From Pedobacter nyackensis (GTDB lineage Bacteria; Bacteroidota; Bacteroidia; Sphingobacteriales; Sphingobacteriaceae), in assembly GCF_900176505.1 (NCBI RefSeq), contig NZ_FWYB01000004.1, positions 1 through 64,000 on the forward strand: 64,000 nt of DNA, in the 5' to 3' direction. The notes under the pieces are model-generated. The model made no database searches. It was not told where the DNA came from and saw nothing but the letters and a program-made list of their open reading frames with translations. The position numbers and the translations under genes were made by a program. Within the stretch, counting starts at the first letter, position 1, and each line of letters opens with the position of its first letter. Below are positions 26,090 through 35,230 of this stretch, piece after piece.

Positions 26090-27286
26090 ATGCAATCTGA
26101 AAAATTAGAAAATTATATACAGCAGTACCGCGATAATCTGCTGAATGATGTGATCCCTTTTTGGTTGAAAAACTCATTCGATGAAAAATTCGGAGGCTTC
26201 TTTACCTGTCTCGATAAAACAGGTAAAGTGTATGATACCGACAAATTTGTTTGGTTACAGAACCGCCAAATCTGGTGTTTTGCTATGCTGTACAACCAGG
26301 TGGAGAAAAAAAAAGAGTGGCTCGATTTCGCTATTCAGGGTGCCGAATTTATGAAATTGAATGGACGTGATGCAAACGGGAATTGGTATTTTGCTTTGAA
26401 CAGGGAAGGAAATCCATTAGTACAACCTTACAACATATTTTCTGATTGTTTTGCCAGTATGGCCTTTGGGCAATTGTATGTGGCTACCGGTAATGAAAGC
26501 TATGGTAAAATAGCTGTAGATACATTTCATGGGATTTTAAGAAAACAGGATAATAGTAAGGGGATTTATAATAAGCTATATCCTGGAACAAGGTCTATGC
26601 AGAGCTTTTCTCTGCCCATGATCTTGTCTAACCTGGTTTTGGAACTGGAAACTTTGCTTGACCCTGAATTGGTGCAGCGTACGATGAAGAATGCTATTCA
26701 TTCGGTGATGGAGGTTTTTTATCAGCCGGAACTTGGATTGATATTAGAGAACGTATCGGAAGAGGGAGAATTTGTTGATTGTTTTGAAGGTAGGCTTATC
26801 AATCCGGGGCATGGTCTGGAGGCTATGTGGTTCATGATGGATTTAGGAAATAAGCTGTCTGATCCGGAACTCATTAGAAAGGCAGTTGACATTTCATTGA
26901 ATATTCTTGAATATGGCTGGGATAAGGAGCATGGTGGTATCTTATATTTTAAAGATGTAAAGGGAGCCCCACCGCTACAACTTGAGTGGGATCAGAAGCT
27001 ATGGTGGGTACATGTAGAAACCCTGGTATGTATGCTAAAGGGCTATATGTATACCGGAGACCAGCGTTGTTGGGATTGGTTTGAGAAGGTACATGAATAT
27101 ACCTGGTCTCATTTTGCTGACCCTCAAGATGGAGAATGGTTTGGTTATCTGAACAGACAAGGAGCGGTTTTATCCCCTGCCAAAGGTGGCAAATGGAAAG
27201 GATGTTTCCATGTTCCCCGCGGGTTATATCAATGCTGGAAAGTGTTGGAACTGATTGATAAAAAGAAAGCAATTTTATCTGTATAA
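26090..27286 (+). CDS. N-acylglucosamine 2-epimerase (AGE/RnBP family)
   Basis: This 398-residue cytoplasmic (alpha/alpha)6-barrel enzyme probably interconverts GlcNAc and ManNAc, as NanE does in Bacteroides. Family residues are present: H241 in NPGHGLEAMWF, H308 in KLWWVHVETL, and H374 in KGCFHVPRGLYQCW. The GGKWKGCFHVPR block favours the renin-binding-protein / GlcNAc epimerase branch over cellobiose epimerases. It lies between a secreted protein and a sugar permease. No neuraminate lyase gene is in the window, so use in sialate breakdown is possible but not shown. Mannose isomerase activity is the main alternative. Confidence 0.85.
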   Translation: MQSEKLENYIQQYRDNLLNDVIPFWLKNSFDEKFGGFFTCLDKTGKVYDTDKFVWLQNRQIWCFAMLYNQVEKKKEWLDFAIQGAEFMKLNGRDANGNWYFALNREGNPLVQPYNIFSDCFASMAFGQLYVATGNESYGKIAVDTFHGILRKQDNSKGIYNKLYPGTRSMQSFSLPMILSNLVLELETLLDPELVQRTMKNAIHSVMEVFYQPELGLILENVSEEGEFVDCFEGRLINPGHGLEAMWFMMDLGNKLSDPELIRKAVDISLNILEYGWDKEHGGILYFKDVKGAPPLQLEWDQKLWWVHVETLVCMLKGYMYTGDQRCWDWFEKVHEYTWSHFADPQDGEWFGYLNRQGAVLSPAKGGKWKGCFHVPRGLYQCWKVLELIDKKKAILSV

Positions 27287-27288
27287 GT

Positions 27289-28527
27289 ATGGCAAATTTT
27301 AGTCCTCAAAGTGTAGTTGTTGCAGAAATAGACAGTAAGCAAAGCTACGTGCCGGCCTTGATATCGCTTGGTGTCCTCTATTTTATGATGGGTTTTATTA
27401 CCTGTTTGAATGATACGCTGGTTCCCTTTTTTAAGAATAGTTTTACATTAAGCTATGCACAGTCTTCTCTGGTTCAGTTTTACTTTTTTCTTACCTATGG
27501 AATTGTATCTATTCCGGCCGGTAAAATTGTAGAAAAAATTGGGTACAAAAATGGGATGGTAACCGGTTTTTGTATCGCGGCAATGGGCGCTTTATTGTTT
27601 TACCCGGCTTCTATTATGCATGAATATTACCTTTTTCTGGCTGCACTGTTTGTATTAGCTATAGGCATTGTGATTTTACAGGTTGCTGCCAATCCATATA
27701 TTACAGTTTTAGGACCTGCTAAAACGGCTTCTTCCAGATTTACATTGATCCAGGGAATAGGCTCTCTTGGAACTACAATAGCGCCGGTTTTCGGTGCCTA
27801 TTTTATTCTTTCTGGAGTTCAGGACCAGGTATCTTCATCAGATGCCGTAAAGTACCCATACTTGGGTATTACAGCCTTGTTGTTGCTGATAGCAGGGGCC
27901 ATATATGTAATGAAACTCCCGGAAATTAAAAGTAATCCTGCTGAAACTTCAGAAACTGAAACAGTTTCCAAAAAAAGTATTCTGGATTTCAGGAATCTTA
28001 AGCTGGGCATTCCCGCACTTTTCTTTTATGTTGGAGCAGAAGTATCCATAGGTACTTTTTTAACCAATTATATTGCCATTACATTGGGAGTCACAGAAGC
28101 TGCAGCGAATACTTATGTTGCGTTTTACTGGGGCAGTATGATCGTGGGGAGGCTTTTTGGTGCAGCTGTTCTGAATTACCTTAAACCTTCCAAAGTATTG
28201 GTTTTCTGTGCAGTGTCGGCGATTTTTATGATTGCGATTTCGTTAGCTTCTAGTGGATACTTAGCCGTATGGAGTATGATTGCTGTAGGCCTGTTTAATG
28301 CAGTCATGTTTGCTGTTATTTTTTCGCTTTCTGTAAACGGCTTAGGGAGATATACGACTCAGGCCTCAGGTTTTTTGTCAACTGCTATCGCCGGTGGGGC
28401 TATCATTTCGTATTCACAAGGTTTATTGATAGACCATTATAACTGGACCATTGCTTTTATATTACCCTTATTGTGTTACCTCTATATCGTTTTCTATGGA
28501 ATAAACGGCTATAAGCCAAATACCTAA
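27289..28527 (+). CDS. MFS sugar permease, FHS (FucP/GluP/NanT-like) family
   Basis: This 412-residue inner-membrane sugar:proton symporter has 12 transmembrane segments in two halves joined by a loop near residue 225. The FHS signature regions are visible: YFMMGFITCLNDTLVPFFK in segment 1 and VLQVAANPYITVLGP in segment 4. The start lies two bases after the stop of the epimerase gene, so the two are co-translated and probably act on the same HexNAc sugar. Bacteroides use a similar permease next to the epimerase for sialic acid, and other members carry GlcNAc, glucose or fucose. Confidence 0.9.
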   Translation: MANFSPQSVVVAEIDSKQSYVPALISLGVLYFMMGFITCLNDTLVPFFKNSFTLSYAQSSLVQFYFFLTYGIVSIPAGKIVEKIGYKNGMVTGFCIAAMGALLFYPASIMHEYYLFLAALFVLAIGIVILQVAANPYITVLGPAKTASSRFTLIQGIGSLGTTIAPVFGAYFILSGVQDQVSSSDAVKYPYLGITALLLLIAGAIYVMKLPEIKSNPAETSETETVSKKSILDFRNLKLGIPALFFYVGAEVSIGTFLTNYIAITLGVTEAAANTYVAFYWGSMIVGRLFGAAVLNYLKPSKVLVFCAVSAIFMIAISLASSGYLAVWSMIAVGLFNAVMFAVIFSLSVNGLGRYTTQASGFLSTAIAGGAIISYSQGLLIDHYNWTIAFILPLLCYLYIVFYGINGYKPNT

Positions 28528-28557
28528 ATATAAACCCTTTTTAAACCACCAAACTGT

Positions 28558-31500
28558 ATGATTAAACTATTTTTACACAAATTTAGATGGAAGGTGCTGT
28601 TGTTTTTTTTTATAGCAGGTTTCTTGCCTTCGGTTGTTAACGCTCAGAATTTACTGCTTAAAGGGCAGGTCGTGGATATTAAAGGTCAATCCCTTCCTGG
28701 CGTAAGTGTACAGGTGAAAAACACTAAAGTTGCTACTGTAACCAATGGTGATGGCAGATTTGAGTTACAGGTGGCTAAACCTGATGCGATCCTCGTTTTT
28801 AAATTTGTAGGTTTTAAAACCAAAGAAATGATTGCCAGTGGCTCTTCTGCTGCAAAAGTGGTATTGGAGGAATCCAGTGAGCAATTAGGTGAGGTCGTGG
28901 TGATTGGTTATGGAACACAGAAAAAGGTCACTTTAACGGGCTCTGTTTCTGTAATTGACGGAAAAGCGCTAACCAACAGGCAGGTTGGATCAGCTTCGCT
29001 TGCATTACAGGGGGCTGCCCCCGGGGTAACCATCAGACAACAGTCGGGTGTGCCGGGTGGCGACGGTGGTGGGATCAGTATAAGAGGTATTGGGTCTATC
29101 AATGCAGGTTCAAATCCGTTGGTATTGGTAGATAATGTAGAGATGAGTCTGGATGCAATTGATCCGAATAGTATAGAAAGTATTTCTGTACTGAAAGATG
29201 CGGCTGCTTCGGCGGTCTATGGATCGAGAGCTGCAAATGGGGTAATTCTTGTAACCACTAAGAGAGGTGGTTCTGGTGTAAAAGTAAATTATAGCGGTTA
29301 CGTAACTAAACAGGAAGCAACTGATTTGCCGGTAAAGGTGAATGCTCTGGACCACATGAAATTATGGGACGTGGGGCAAGTAAACAGTGGTTTGCCACCT
29401 GCATTTACGCAGCAGATTGCAGACTATGAACGTTTAGGACCTGATAATTTTGCGAGGTTTAATACCGATTGGAAAAAGCTGGTGCTCACCAATAATGGAA
29501 TGATGCAGAATCATAACCTAAATATTTCGGCCGGAACAGACAAAATTAAAATGTTTGCTTCGGGTGGCTTTCTAAAACAAAATGGCTTAACGGCTATTAC
29601 AGATTTCAATAGAAAGGATCTGCGTTTTAATACAGATATAACCTTAACACGTAATCTTTCAGCTTCAATGGATTTGGTGCTGAATAAATCTGAGCGTACC
29701 TGGCCGGGTAACAATTCGGCTACCGGTATCATCAGGTATATGCTGGGGCTGCCAGCTACTGCCCCAGGAAGGTTTGATGGTGGACAATGGGGGGAAGGCT
29801 GGTCGAACACTAACCCTGCGGCGCAGGCGGAAGACGGAGGGTTTGACAAGTTGTTTAACGATTCAAAGATCATCAGCGGTACTTTAATTTATAAGCCAGT
29901 TGAAGGACTGGAACTGCTGGCCACCTATAGTGCCAACTCAGCTGAAAGCAAGAATAGGAAACTACAGGGACAGTATGATATTTATGTGCCGGATTTAGCC
30001 AACAATAAATTGAATTTTGCCCGCGTATGGCCGGCATTTAATGCCCTTTTTGACAATATGTCTAAGTCTGACAGAAACCTTTTCAGAACACAGGCCACTT
30101 ATTCCAAAGCGTTTGGTAATCATCAAATTAAGCTCTTGGGAGGTTTTTCTACTGAAACATTTGAATCGAGTTATGTTAACGCTTTCCGTCAGAACCTGAT
30201 ATCTGAAAGTTTACCTTATTTGAATGCAGGGGATGCAGTTGGCCAAACTTTGTCAGGTGGTGCTGCAGCGCTGAACATGGCGTCGGCATATGGCAGGATC
30301 AATTACAATTACAAGGAAAAATACTTGCTGGAAGTAAATGGACGTTTCGATGCTTCATCCCGTTTTATAAAAGAAAACTGGTGGCAGCTGTTTCCTTCCA
30401 TGTCTGCCGGTTGGAGAATATCTAATGAGGATTTCTGGAAAGGATTATCAGGCATAATAAATGAAGCCAAAATTCGGGTTTCATATGGTGAATTGGGTAA
30501 TCAGGCTATCAGAAGAGATGGAGTGGAGGATTATTATCCTACTGTTTCAAATTACAGTGGTACTTTTCCTTACTATTTTAATAATGTAATCAATAATGGC
30601 TATGCTATTACCAATGCATCTAATCCATATATTCAATGGGAGACTTCTAAAGTTCTGGATATTGGTGGGGACTTTGGCTTTGTTAATAACAAGCTTACCG
30701 TAACTGCAGATTATTTTAGAAGGGATGTAGGGAACATGCTGATGTTGGATGTAATTCCGAATTATGTAGGCTTGAACCCTCCGTTCATTAATGTTGGAAC
30801 CATGCGTAACACAGGATGGGAGCTTGGTTTAACCTGGAAAGATAAGGTCAGCGATTTTAGTTATCAGGTTTCAGCAAATATTTCTGATGTTAAAAACGAG
30901 GTCACCAACCTAAACGGTAAGGAGTATATTTCCGGATCAGTGATTACTAAAGAAGGTTACGCCTATAACTCCTATTATGGCTACATCGCAGACGGACTGT
31001 TTCAGTCGGACGCGGAAGTAGCTGCCGCGCCATTTCATTTTGCCAATACCAAGGCTGGTGATATCCGTTATAAGGACATTAGTGGACCAAACGGGGCACC
31101 TGATAATAAAATTGACGCATTCGACCGTTCAGTGTTGGGAAATTATTTTCCTCGTTATGAATACAGTTTCAATCTTGCGGCCCAATTTAAAGGGTTTGAT
31201 TTTACAGCGTTCTTACAAGGCGTAGGTAAAATGGATAACTATTTATCAGGCACTGGCTCGCAGCCTTTTTATTCTGCCAGTTTTCAAGGCTCTATTTATG
31301 AACATCAAAAGGATTACTGGAGTCCTTCCAATCCTAATGCCTCCTACCCACGTTTAACAGCGAACAGCATTACTAACAATTATGTAACCTCATCGTTCTG
31401 GATGCGTTCTGGTGCTTATTTAAGATTGAAGAATGTAGTGTTGGGGTATACCTTACCGAAATCATTAACAGGGAAAGTTAAACTCAGCTCTGCCAGGTTG

Positions 31501-31632
31501 TATGTGAGCGGACAGAACCTGGTTACCTGGAGCAATTATTTCCCGGGTTTCGATCCTGAACAAAAGGATACTGCAGGAGAATTCTATCCGATCATGAAAA
31601 CGTATACTGTAGGTTTAAACGTAAATTTTTAG
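28558..31632 (+). CDS. SusC/RagA-family TonB-dependent transporter, pair 1
   Basis: This 1024-residue outer-membrane channel imports oligosaccharides with its SusD partner. It has a signal peptide (ends VNAQ), a carboxypeptidase-like domain (about 30-110, LKGQVVDIKGQSLPGVSV), a TonB-box region EVVVIGYGTQKKV, a plug with ISIRGIGSINAGSNPLVLVD and GSRAANGVILVTTKRG, and a beta-barrel ending NVNF. All parts are intact. The SusD gene follows after 4 bases. Confidence 0.96.
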   Translation: MIKLFLHKFRWKVLLFFFIAGFLPSVVNAQNLLLKGQVVDIKGQSLPGVSVQVKNTKVATVTNGDGRFELQVAKPDAILVFKFVGFKTKEMIASGSSAAKVVLEESSEQLGEVVVIGYGTQKKVTLTGSVSVIDGKALTNRQVGSASLALQGAAPGVTIRQQSGVPGGDGGGISIRGIGSINAGSNPLVLVDNVEMSLDAIDPNSIESISVLKDAAASAVYGSRAANGVILVTTKRGGSGVKVNYSGYVTKQEATDLPVKVNALDHMKLWDVGQVNSGLPPAFTQQIADYERLGPDNFARFNTDWKKLVLTNNGMMQNHNLNISAGTDKIKMFASGGFLKQNGLTAITDFNRKDLRFNTDITLTRNLSASMDLVLNKSERTWPGNNSATGIIRYMLGLPATAPGRFDGGQWGEGWSNTNPAAQAEDGGFDKLFNDSKIISGTLIYKPVEGLELLATYSANSAESKNRKLQGQYDIYVPDLANNKLNFARVWPAFNALFDNMSKSDRNLFRTQATYSKAFGNHQIKLLGGFSTETFESSYVNAFRQNLISESLPYLNAGDAVGQTLSGGAAALNMASAYGRINYNYKEKYLLEVNGRFDASSRFIKENWWQLFPSMSAGWRISNEDFWKGLSGIINEAKIRVSYGELGNQAIRRDGVEDYYPTVSNYSGTFPYYFNNVINNGYAITNASNPYIQWETSKVLDIGGDFGFVNNKLTVTADYFRRDVGNMLMLDVIPNYVGLNPPFINVGTMRNTGWELGLTWKDKVSDFSYQVSANISDVKNEVTNLNGKEYISGSVITKEGYAYNSYYGYIADGLFQSDAEVAAAPFHFANTKAGDIRYKDISGPNGAPDNKIDAFDRSVLGNYFPRYEYSFNLAAQFKGFDFTAFLQGVGKMDNYLSGTGSQPFYSASFQGSIYEHQKDYWSPSNPNASYPRLTANSITNNYVTSSFWMRSGAYLRLKNVVLGYTLPKSLTGKVKLSSARLYVSGQNLVTWSNYFPGFDPEQKDTAGEFYPIMKTYTVGLNVNF

Positions 31633-31636
31633 GAAC

Positions 31637-33331
31637 ATGAAAAAGAGAATTGTATATATATCGACATTAGTATGTGCGCTGATAGGTTTGGCTGGCTGCC
31701 AGAAGTTTTTGGATAAAAATCCGCTTGACGTGCCGGCAACTACCACATTTTTAACAAATGATAAGGAAATCAACGTATCGTTGACGGCAATTTATAAATC
31801 TGTAAACTGGGATTTTGGATTGGTGCCGTACCAGTCGGCCACTGATGCATGGGCCGACCTGGCAATTTTAAGGGCAAATGATCTTGGTGAGGGGACATTT
31901 GACACCTATAATGCACATCCCGCAAACTTATGGAAAAATGCTTATACGCAAATTCAGCGTGCTAATACGTTGCTTACTGGTATGGAAGCGGCAAAAGCCA
32001 ATGTACCTGTTGCCGCTTATAATAGAATGCAGGCCGAAACAAGAGTATTAAGAGCCTGGGCTTATCATTTTCTGGTTTTCATGTTTGGTGATGTTCCGTT
32101 GATCACAAAACCACTTGCTCTTGAGGAATTTAAAACCCAGGTACGTGCACCTAAGGCCGATATAATTAATTTTATTTATAAGGAACTGGACGAAGCCGGA
32201 GCAGTTTTAACCTGGGCTCCTTTTGAGCGTGGAAGGGTGAGTAGGGCTGTGGCTATGGGATTAAAGGCGCGTACAGCACTTTATAATAAAGATTATGATC
32301 TTGCAGCAACAGCAGCAAAATCGGTCATAGATAATGCGGGTTTATCATTGAACCCGAAATTTCAGGACTTGTTTACCAGGAGTGGCCAGAAGCCTAATGC
32401 TGGTGGAGAGATTATGTTAGAAATTTTATACACCGATGCGGATGTGAACTCCCGTACCAACCTTCCTTTAGGAAATGCTTCCAGAGCAGCGGGTGGACAG
32501 TCGGGCCGCTTCCCTGCTCAGCGTCTTGTTGATATGTTCGAAGCTACGGATGGAAAAAGGATTGATGAATCGGCCGTGTATAACGCACAAAAGCCAAGGG
32601 AAAAACGCGACCTCAGACTAAAATATACGGTTGCTTTACCTGGTGATACAGTTTCGATGAACCTGGTTACTTTTGTATATGATATCTATAAAAACACCAC
32701 ATCGTTTTTAAATGCCGATGGTACCTGGTCGGTAAAAACAAATGCCGATTTTGACAATGCTTTTGGTCCGGCGAAAAGTGGTGTGGGCTATTTGTGGACA
32801 AAATATACAATGACTGATGAAAATGCTTTTCAATCAAAAGTGAATTTTATTTTGATGCGTTATGCAGAGGTCTTATTAACTTACGCCGAAGCAAAAATCG
32901 AAGCTAATAAGATAGATGCCACTGTGAAAACTGCCTTAGATCTGGTACGTCAAAGAGCAAAACAGCCTGTGGTGCCAATAGCCATTGCAAGCGATCAGAA
33001 TGAGCTCAGGAAACTGGTAAGGAGAGAACGTACAGTGGAGTTGGCAGTTGAAGGATTCAGGTGGTTTGATATCCGACGCTGGGGAATTGCGGAGCTTGTA
33101 ATGCCAGGAAAGGTAATTGGTATCTCTAAAACAGCAACCAATCTTCCGCCGGTACCTAATTACAAAACTTCGGCTATTCATGATCTGAACAGTATTCCAG
33201 ATTATACAGGTCAAATTGATCTCCGTTATACCCGGGAAACCCGTTTTTGGTTTCCAAAGCTGAGTTTGTTACCCATCCCACAGGGAGAGCGGGATGTAAA
33301 CCCCGGACTTGGTCAAAATAAGGATTGGTAA
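31637..33331 (+). CDS. SusD/RagB-family surface glycan-binding lipoprotein, pair 1
   Basis: This 564-residue lipoprotein has its lipobox at LAGC (Cys21). The helical TPR-like SusD core shows AETRVLRAWAYHFLVFMFGDVPLI near the N-terminus. The typical C-terminal VRRERTVELAVEGFRWFDIRRWG is also present, and the chain ends in a short loop before the terminal GQNKDW. It caps the SusC channel encoded 4 bases upstream and binds the incoming glycan. The FAD oxidoreductase gene follows after 24 bases. Confidence 0.95.
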   Translation: MKKRIVYISTLVCALIGLAGCQKFLDKNPLDVPATTTFLTNDKEINVSLTAIYKSVNWDFGLVPYQSATDAWADLAILRANDLGEGTFDTYNAHPANLWKNAYTQIQRANTLLTGMEAAKANVPVAAYNRMQAETRVLRAWAYHFLVFMFGDVPLITKPLALEEFKTQVRAPKADIINFIYKELDEAGAVLTWAPFERGRVSRAVAMGLKARTALYNKDYDLAATAAKSVIDNAGLSLNPKFQDLFTRSGQKPNAGGEIMLEILYTDADVNSRTNLPLGNASRAAGGQSGRFPAQRLVDMFEATDGKRIDESAVYNAQKPREKRDLRLKYTVALPGDTVSMNLVTFVYDIYKNTTSFLNADGTWSVKTNADFDNAFGPAKSGVGYLWTKYTMTDENAFQSKVNFILMRYAEVLLTYAEAKIEANKIDATVKTALDLVRQRAKQPVVPIAIASDQNELRKLVRRERTVELAVEGFRWFDIRRWGIAELVMPGKVIGISKTATNLPPVPNYKTSAIHDLNSIPDYTGQIDLRYTRETRFWFPKLSLLPIPQGERDVNPGLGQNKDW

Positions 33332-33355
33332 TAGTTATTAGTTTAAGATATTAGA

Positions 33356-35068
33356 ATGAAACGTAGAAATTTTATAAGCCTTTTAGGTGTTTCGGCCACG
33401 GCCGGTGTGATAGGTGTTCCTGGAGCGACTTTAGCCAGGGTTCAAGAAGTGACACTGCAAAACGGTGAAAGCCAGTTAGTGGCTGATGTTGTAATTGCAG
33501 GTGGAGGCCTGGGGGGCTTTGCAGCTGCAATGTCGTCGCTTAGGAATAAGCAAACTGTAATTTTGACAGAAGAAACGGACTGGATTGGCGGACAATTGAC
33601 GCAGCAAGGGGTTCCACCAGATGAGCATGGATGGATAGAGACACATGGAGCTACCCAAATGTATCGTGATTTCCGAAATGCTGTAAGAGATTACTATAAA
33701 AAGAACTACCCTTTAACTGAAACAGCCAGGAACAATTCCTTATTAAATCCTGGTGATGGATCCGTATCCAAATTATGCCATGAGCCAAGGGTGGCTCTGG
33801 CTGTTTTAAATAATATGCTGGCTCCTTATATCAGCTCTGGCAAATTAGTGTTATTACTGGAGCATAAGGTTATAAAGGCTTCAGTGAAAGGAGTTAGAGT
33901 ACAATCTTTAGTTGCTAAATCTTTACGGACAAATCGGACTGTAACGTTATCTGCTTCATATTTTGTAGATGCAACTGAAATGGGTGATTTATTGCCAATG
34001 ACAGGTACGGAGTATGTTACAGGAACAGAATCTAAACAGCAAACAAATGAATTACATGCGCCGGAAGTTGCCAATCCAAATAATAACCAGGCATTTACGG
34101 CCTGTTTTGCTATTGACTATGTAGCGGGTGAAAATCATGTGATTGAAAAGCCCCGGGATTACGATTTCTGGAGCAATCATGTTCCTCAATTGAGCCCGCC
34201 ATGGGCAGGGAAATTGTTGGAGTTACATTACTCAGATCCAAAAACCTTGAAGCCTAAGAAATTAGGCTTCGATCCGGATGGCAGGAAAATGGATGAGGTA
34301 TTGAATTTATGGAATTACCGTAAGATTATTAACAAAGATAACTTTGCTGCGGGCACTTATTCAGGTGATGTTACCATTGTGAACTGGCCACAGAATGATT
34401 ATATGCTGGGTAATTTGATCGGTGCTTCTGAAAGAGAATTCAATAAACATTATGCTGCTGCTAAACAACTCAGTTTGTCGTTGCTGTACTGGCTGCAAAC
34501 AGAAGCCCCACGTGGGGATGGCGGGAAAGGATTTCCAGGAGTGAGACTGCGGAAGGATATCATGGGTACGGAAGATGGATTGGCAAAATATCCTTACATC
34601 CGTGAATCAAGACGAATAAAGGCGGTGTTTACAGTTTTGGAAGAGCATGTGGGTGCACAAAACAGAGCTCTGGTAGCAAAGCCAGGTGAAAAAAATATAG
34701 CAGCCCCTTTTTATGACAGTGTGGGAACTGGGTATTATCATATCGACCTGCATCCTAGTTGTGATAAGGTGAATTATGTAGATTTTGGTTCCCTGAGATT
34801 TCAGATCCCTTTAGGCGCGTTGTTGCCTGTAAAAATGGATAATATCCTTCCTGCAAATAAAAATATTGGAACTACACATATTACCAATGGCTGTTACCGA
34901 TTGCATCCCGTTGAATGGAGCGTTGGCGAGGCAGTTGGGTTACTTGTACATTTTGCCAGACAGAAAAATGTAACTCCACGTGAAGTGAGGGAGAAAAAGG
35001 AATTTCTTGCTGAATTTCAGCATTTTGTTCGGTCGCAAGGAATAGAAACGGAGTGGCCTAAAAGTTAA
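33356..35068 (+). CDS. FAD-dependent oxidoreductase (FAD_oxidored family) with Tat-type signal
   Basis: This 570-residue protein begins MKRRNFISLLG, a twin-arginine type signal, followed by a hydrophobic stretch to about residue 27. It is therefore probably exported folded with its cofactor. The dinucleotide-binding motif GGGLGG is at residues 49-54 and the ribose-binding Glu in TEETDWIGGQLTQQG. YFVDATEMGDLLP and the C-terminal NIGTTHITNGCYRLHPVEWSVGEAVG are typical of the family, often annotated as xanthan-lyase-like or general FAD oxidoreductases. The substrate is unknown. Its place as last gene of unit A, and a paralogue in unit D, suggest oxidation of a sugar of this glycan. Confidence 0.88.
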   Translation: MKRRNFISLLGVSATAGVIGVPGATLARVQEVTLQNGESQLVADVVIAGGGLGGFAAAMSSLRNKQTVILTEETDWIGGQLTQQGVPPDEHGWIETHGATQMYRDFRNAVRDYYKKNYPLTETARNNSLLNPGDGSVSKLCHEPRVALAVLNNMLAPYISSGKLVLLLEHKVIKASVKGVRVQSLVAKSLRTNRTVTLSASYFVDATEMGDLLPMTGTEYVTGTESKQQTNELHAPEVANPNNNQAFTACFAIDYVAGENHVIEKPRDYDFWSNHVPQLSPPWAGKLLELHYSDPKTLKPKKLGFDPDGRKMDEVLNLWNYRKIINKDNFAAGTYSGDVTIVNWPQNDYMLGNLIGASEREFNKHYAAAKQLSLSLLYWLQTEAPRGDGGKGFPGVRLRKDIMGTEDGLAKYPYIRESRRIKAVFTVLEEHVGAQNRALVAKPGEKNIAAPFYDSVGTGYYHIDLHPSCDKVNYVDFGSLRFQIPLGALLPVKMDNILPANKNIGTTHITNGCYRLHPVEWSVGEAVGLLVHFARQKNVTPREVREKKEFLAEFQHFVRSQGIETEWPKS

Positions 35069-35083
35069 TGTATTGGGTCAATA

Positions 35084-35120
35084 ATGGCTTTAAAATTTAG
35101 CGCATACATTTTAAAGCCAT
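35084..35120 (+). terminator. Hairpin ending unit A
   Basis: A 13-base perfect stem ATGGCTTTAAAAT / ATTTTAAAGCCAT (35084-35096 with 35108-35120) has an 11-base loop and is followed by CTTATTT. It lies 15 bases past the FAD oxidoreductase stop and separates it from the next SusC gene. Confidence 0.8.
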
Positions 35121-35137
35121 CTTATTTAAATATTGAA

Positions 35138-35156
35138 ATAGCATTGTAAATGCTAT
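35138..35156. repeat. Short perfect inverted repeat upstream of SusC pair 2
   Basis: ATAGCATT / AATGCTAT with a 3-base loop lies 75 bases before the SusC start. It may be an operator or part of the unit B leader; nothing else identifies it. Confidence 0.4.
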
Positions 35157-35230
35157 AAGGGGATTGTATTGCCATTGGGGTGATCTATTTTTCTCTAATA
35201 AAACTAAACCACTAACCAAATATTAACTTT

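Noticed and set aside
23945..28527. Calling unit A a complete sialic acid catabolic operon (nanA-nanE-nanT)
   Set aside because: The epimerase and permease fit, but no neuraminate lyase or sialidase is present in the window, so only HexNAc use is supported.
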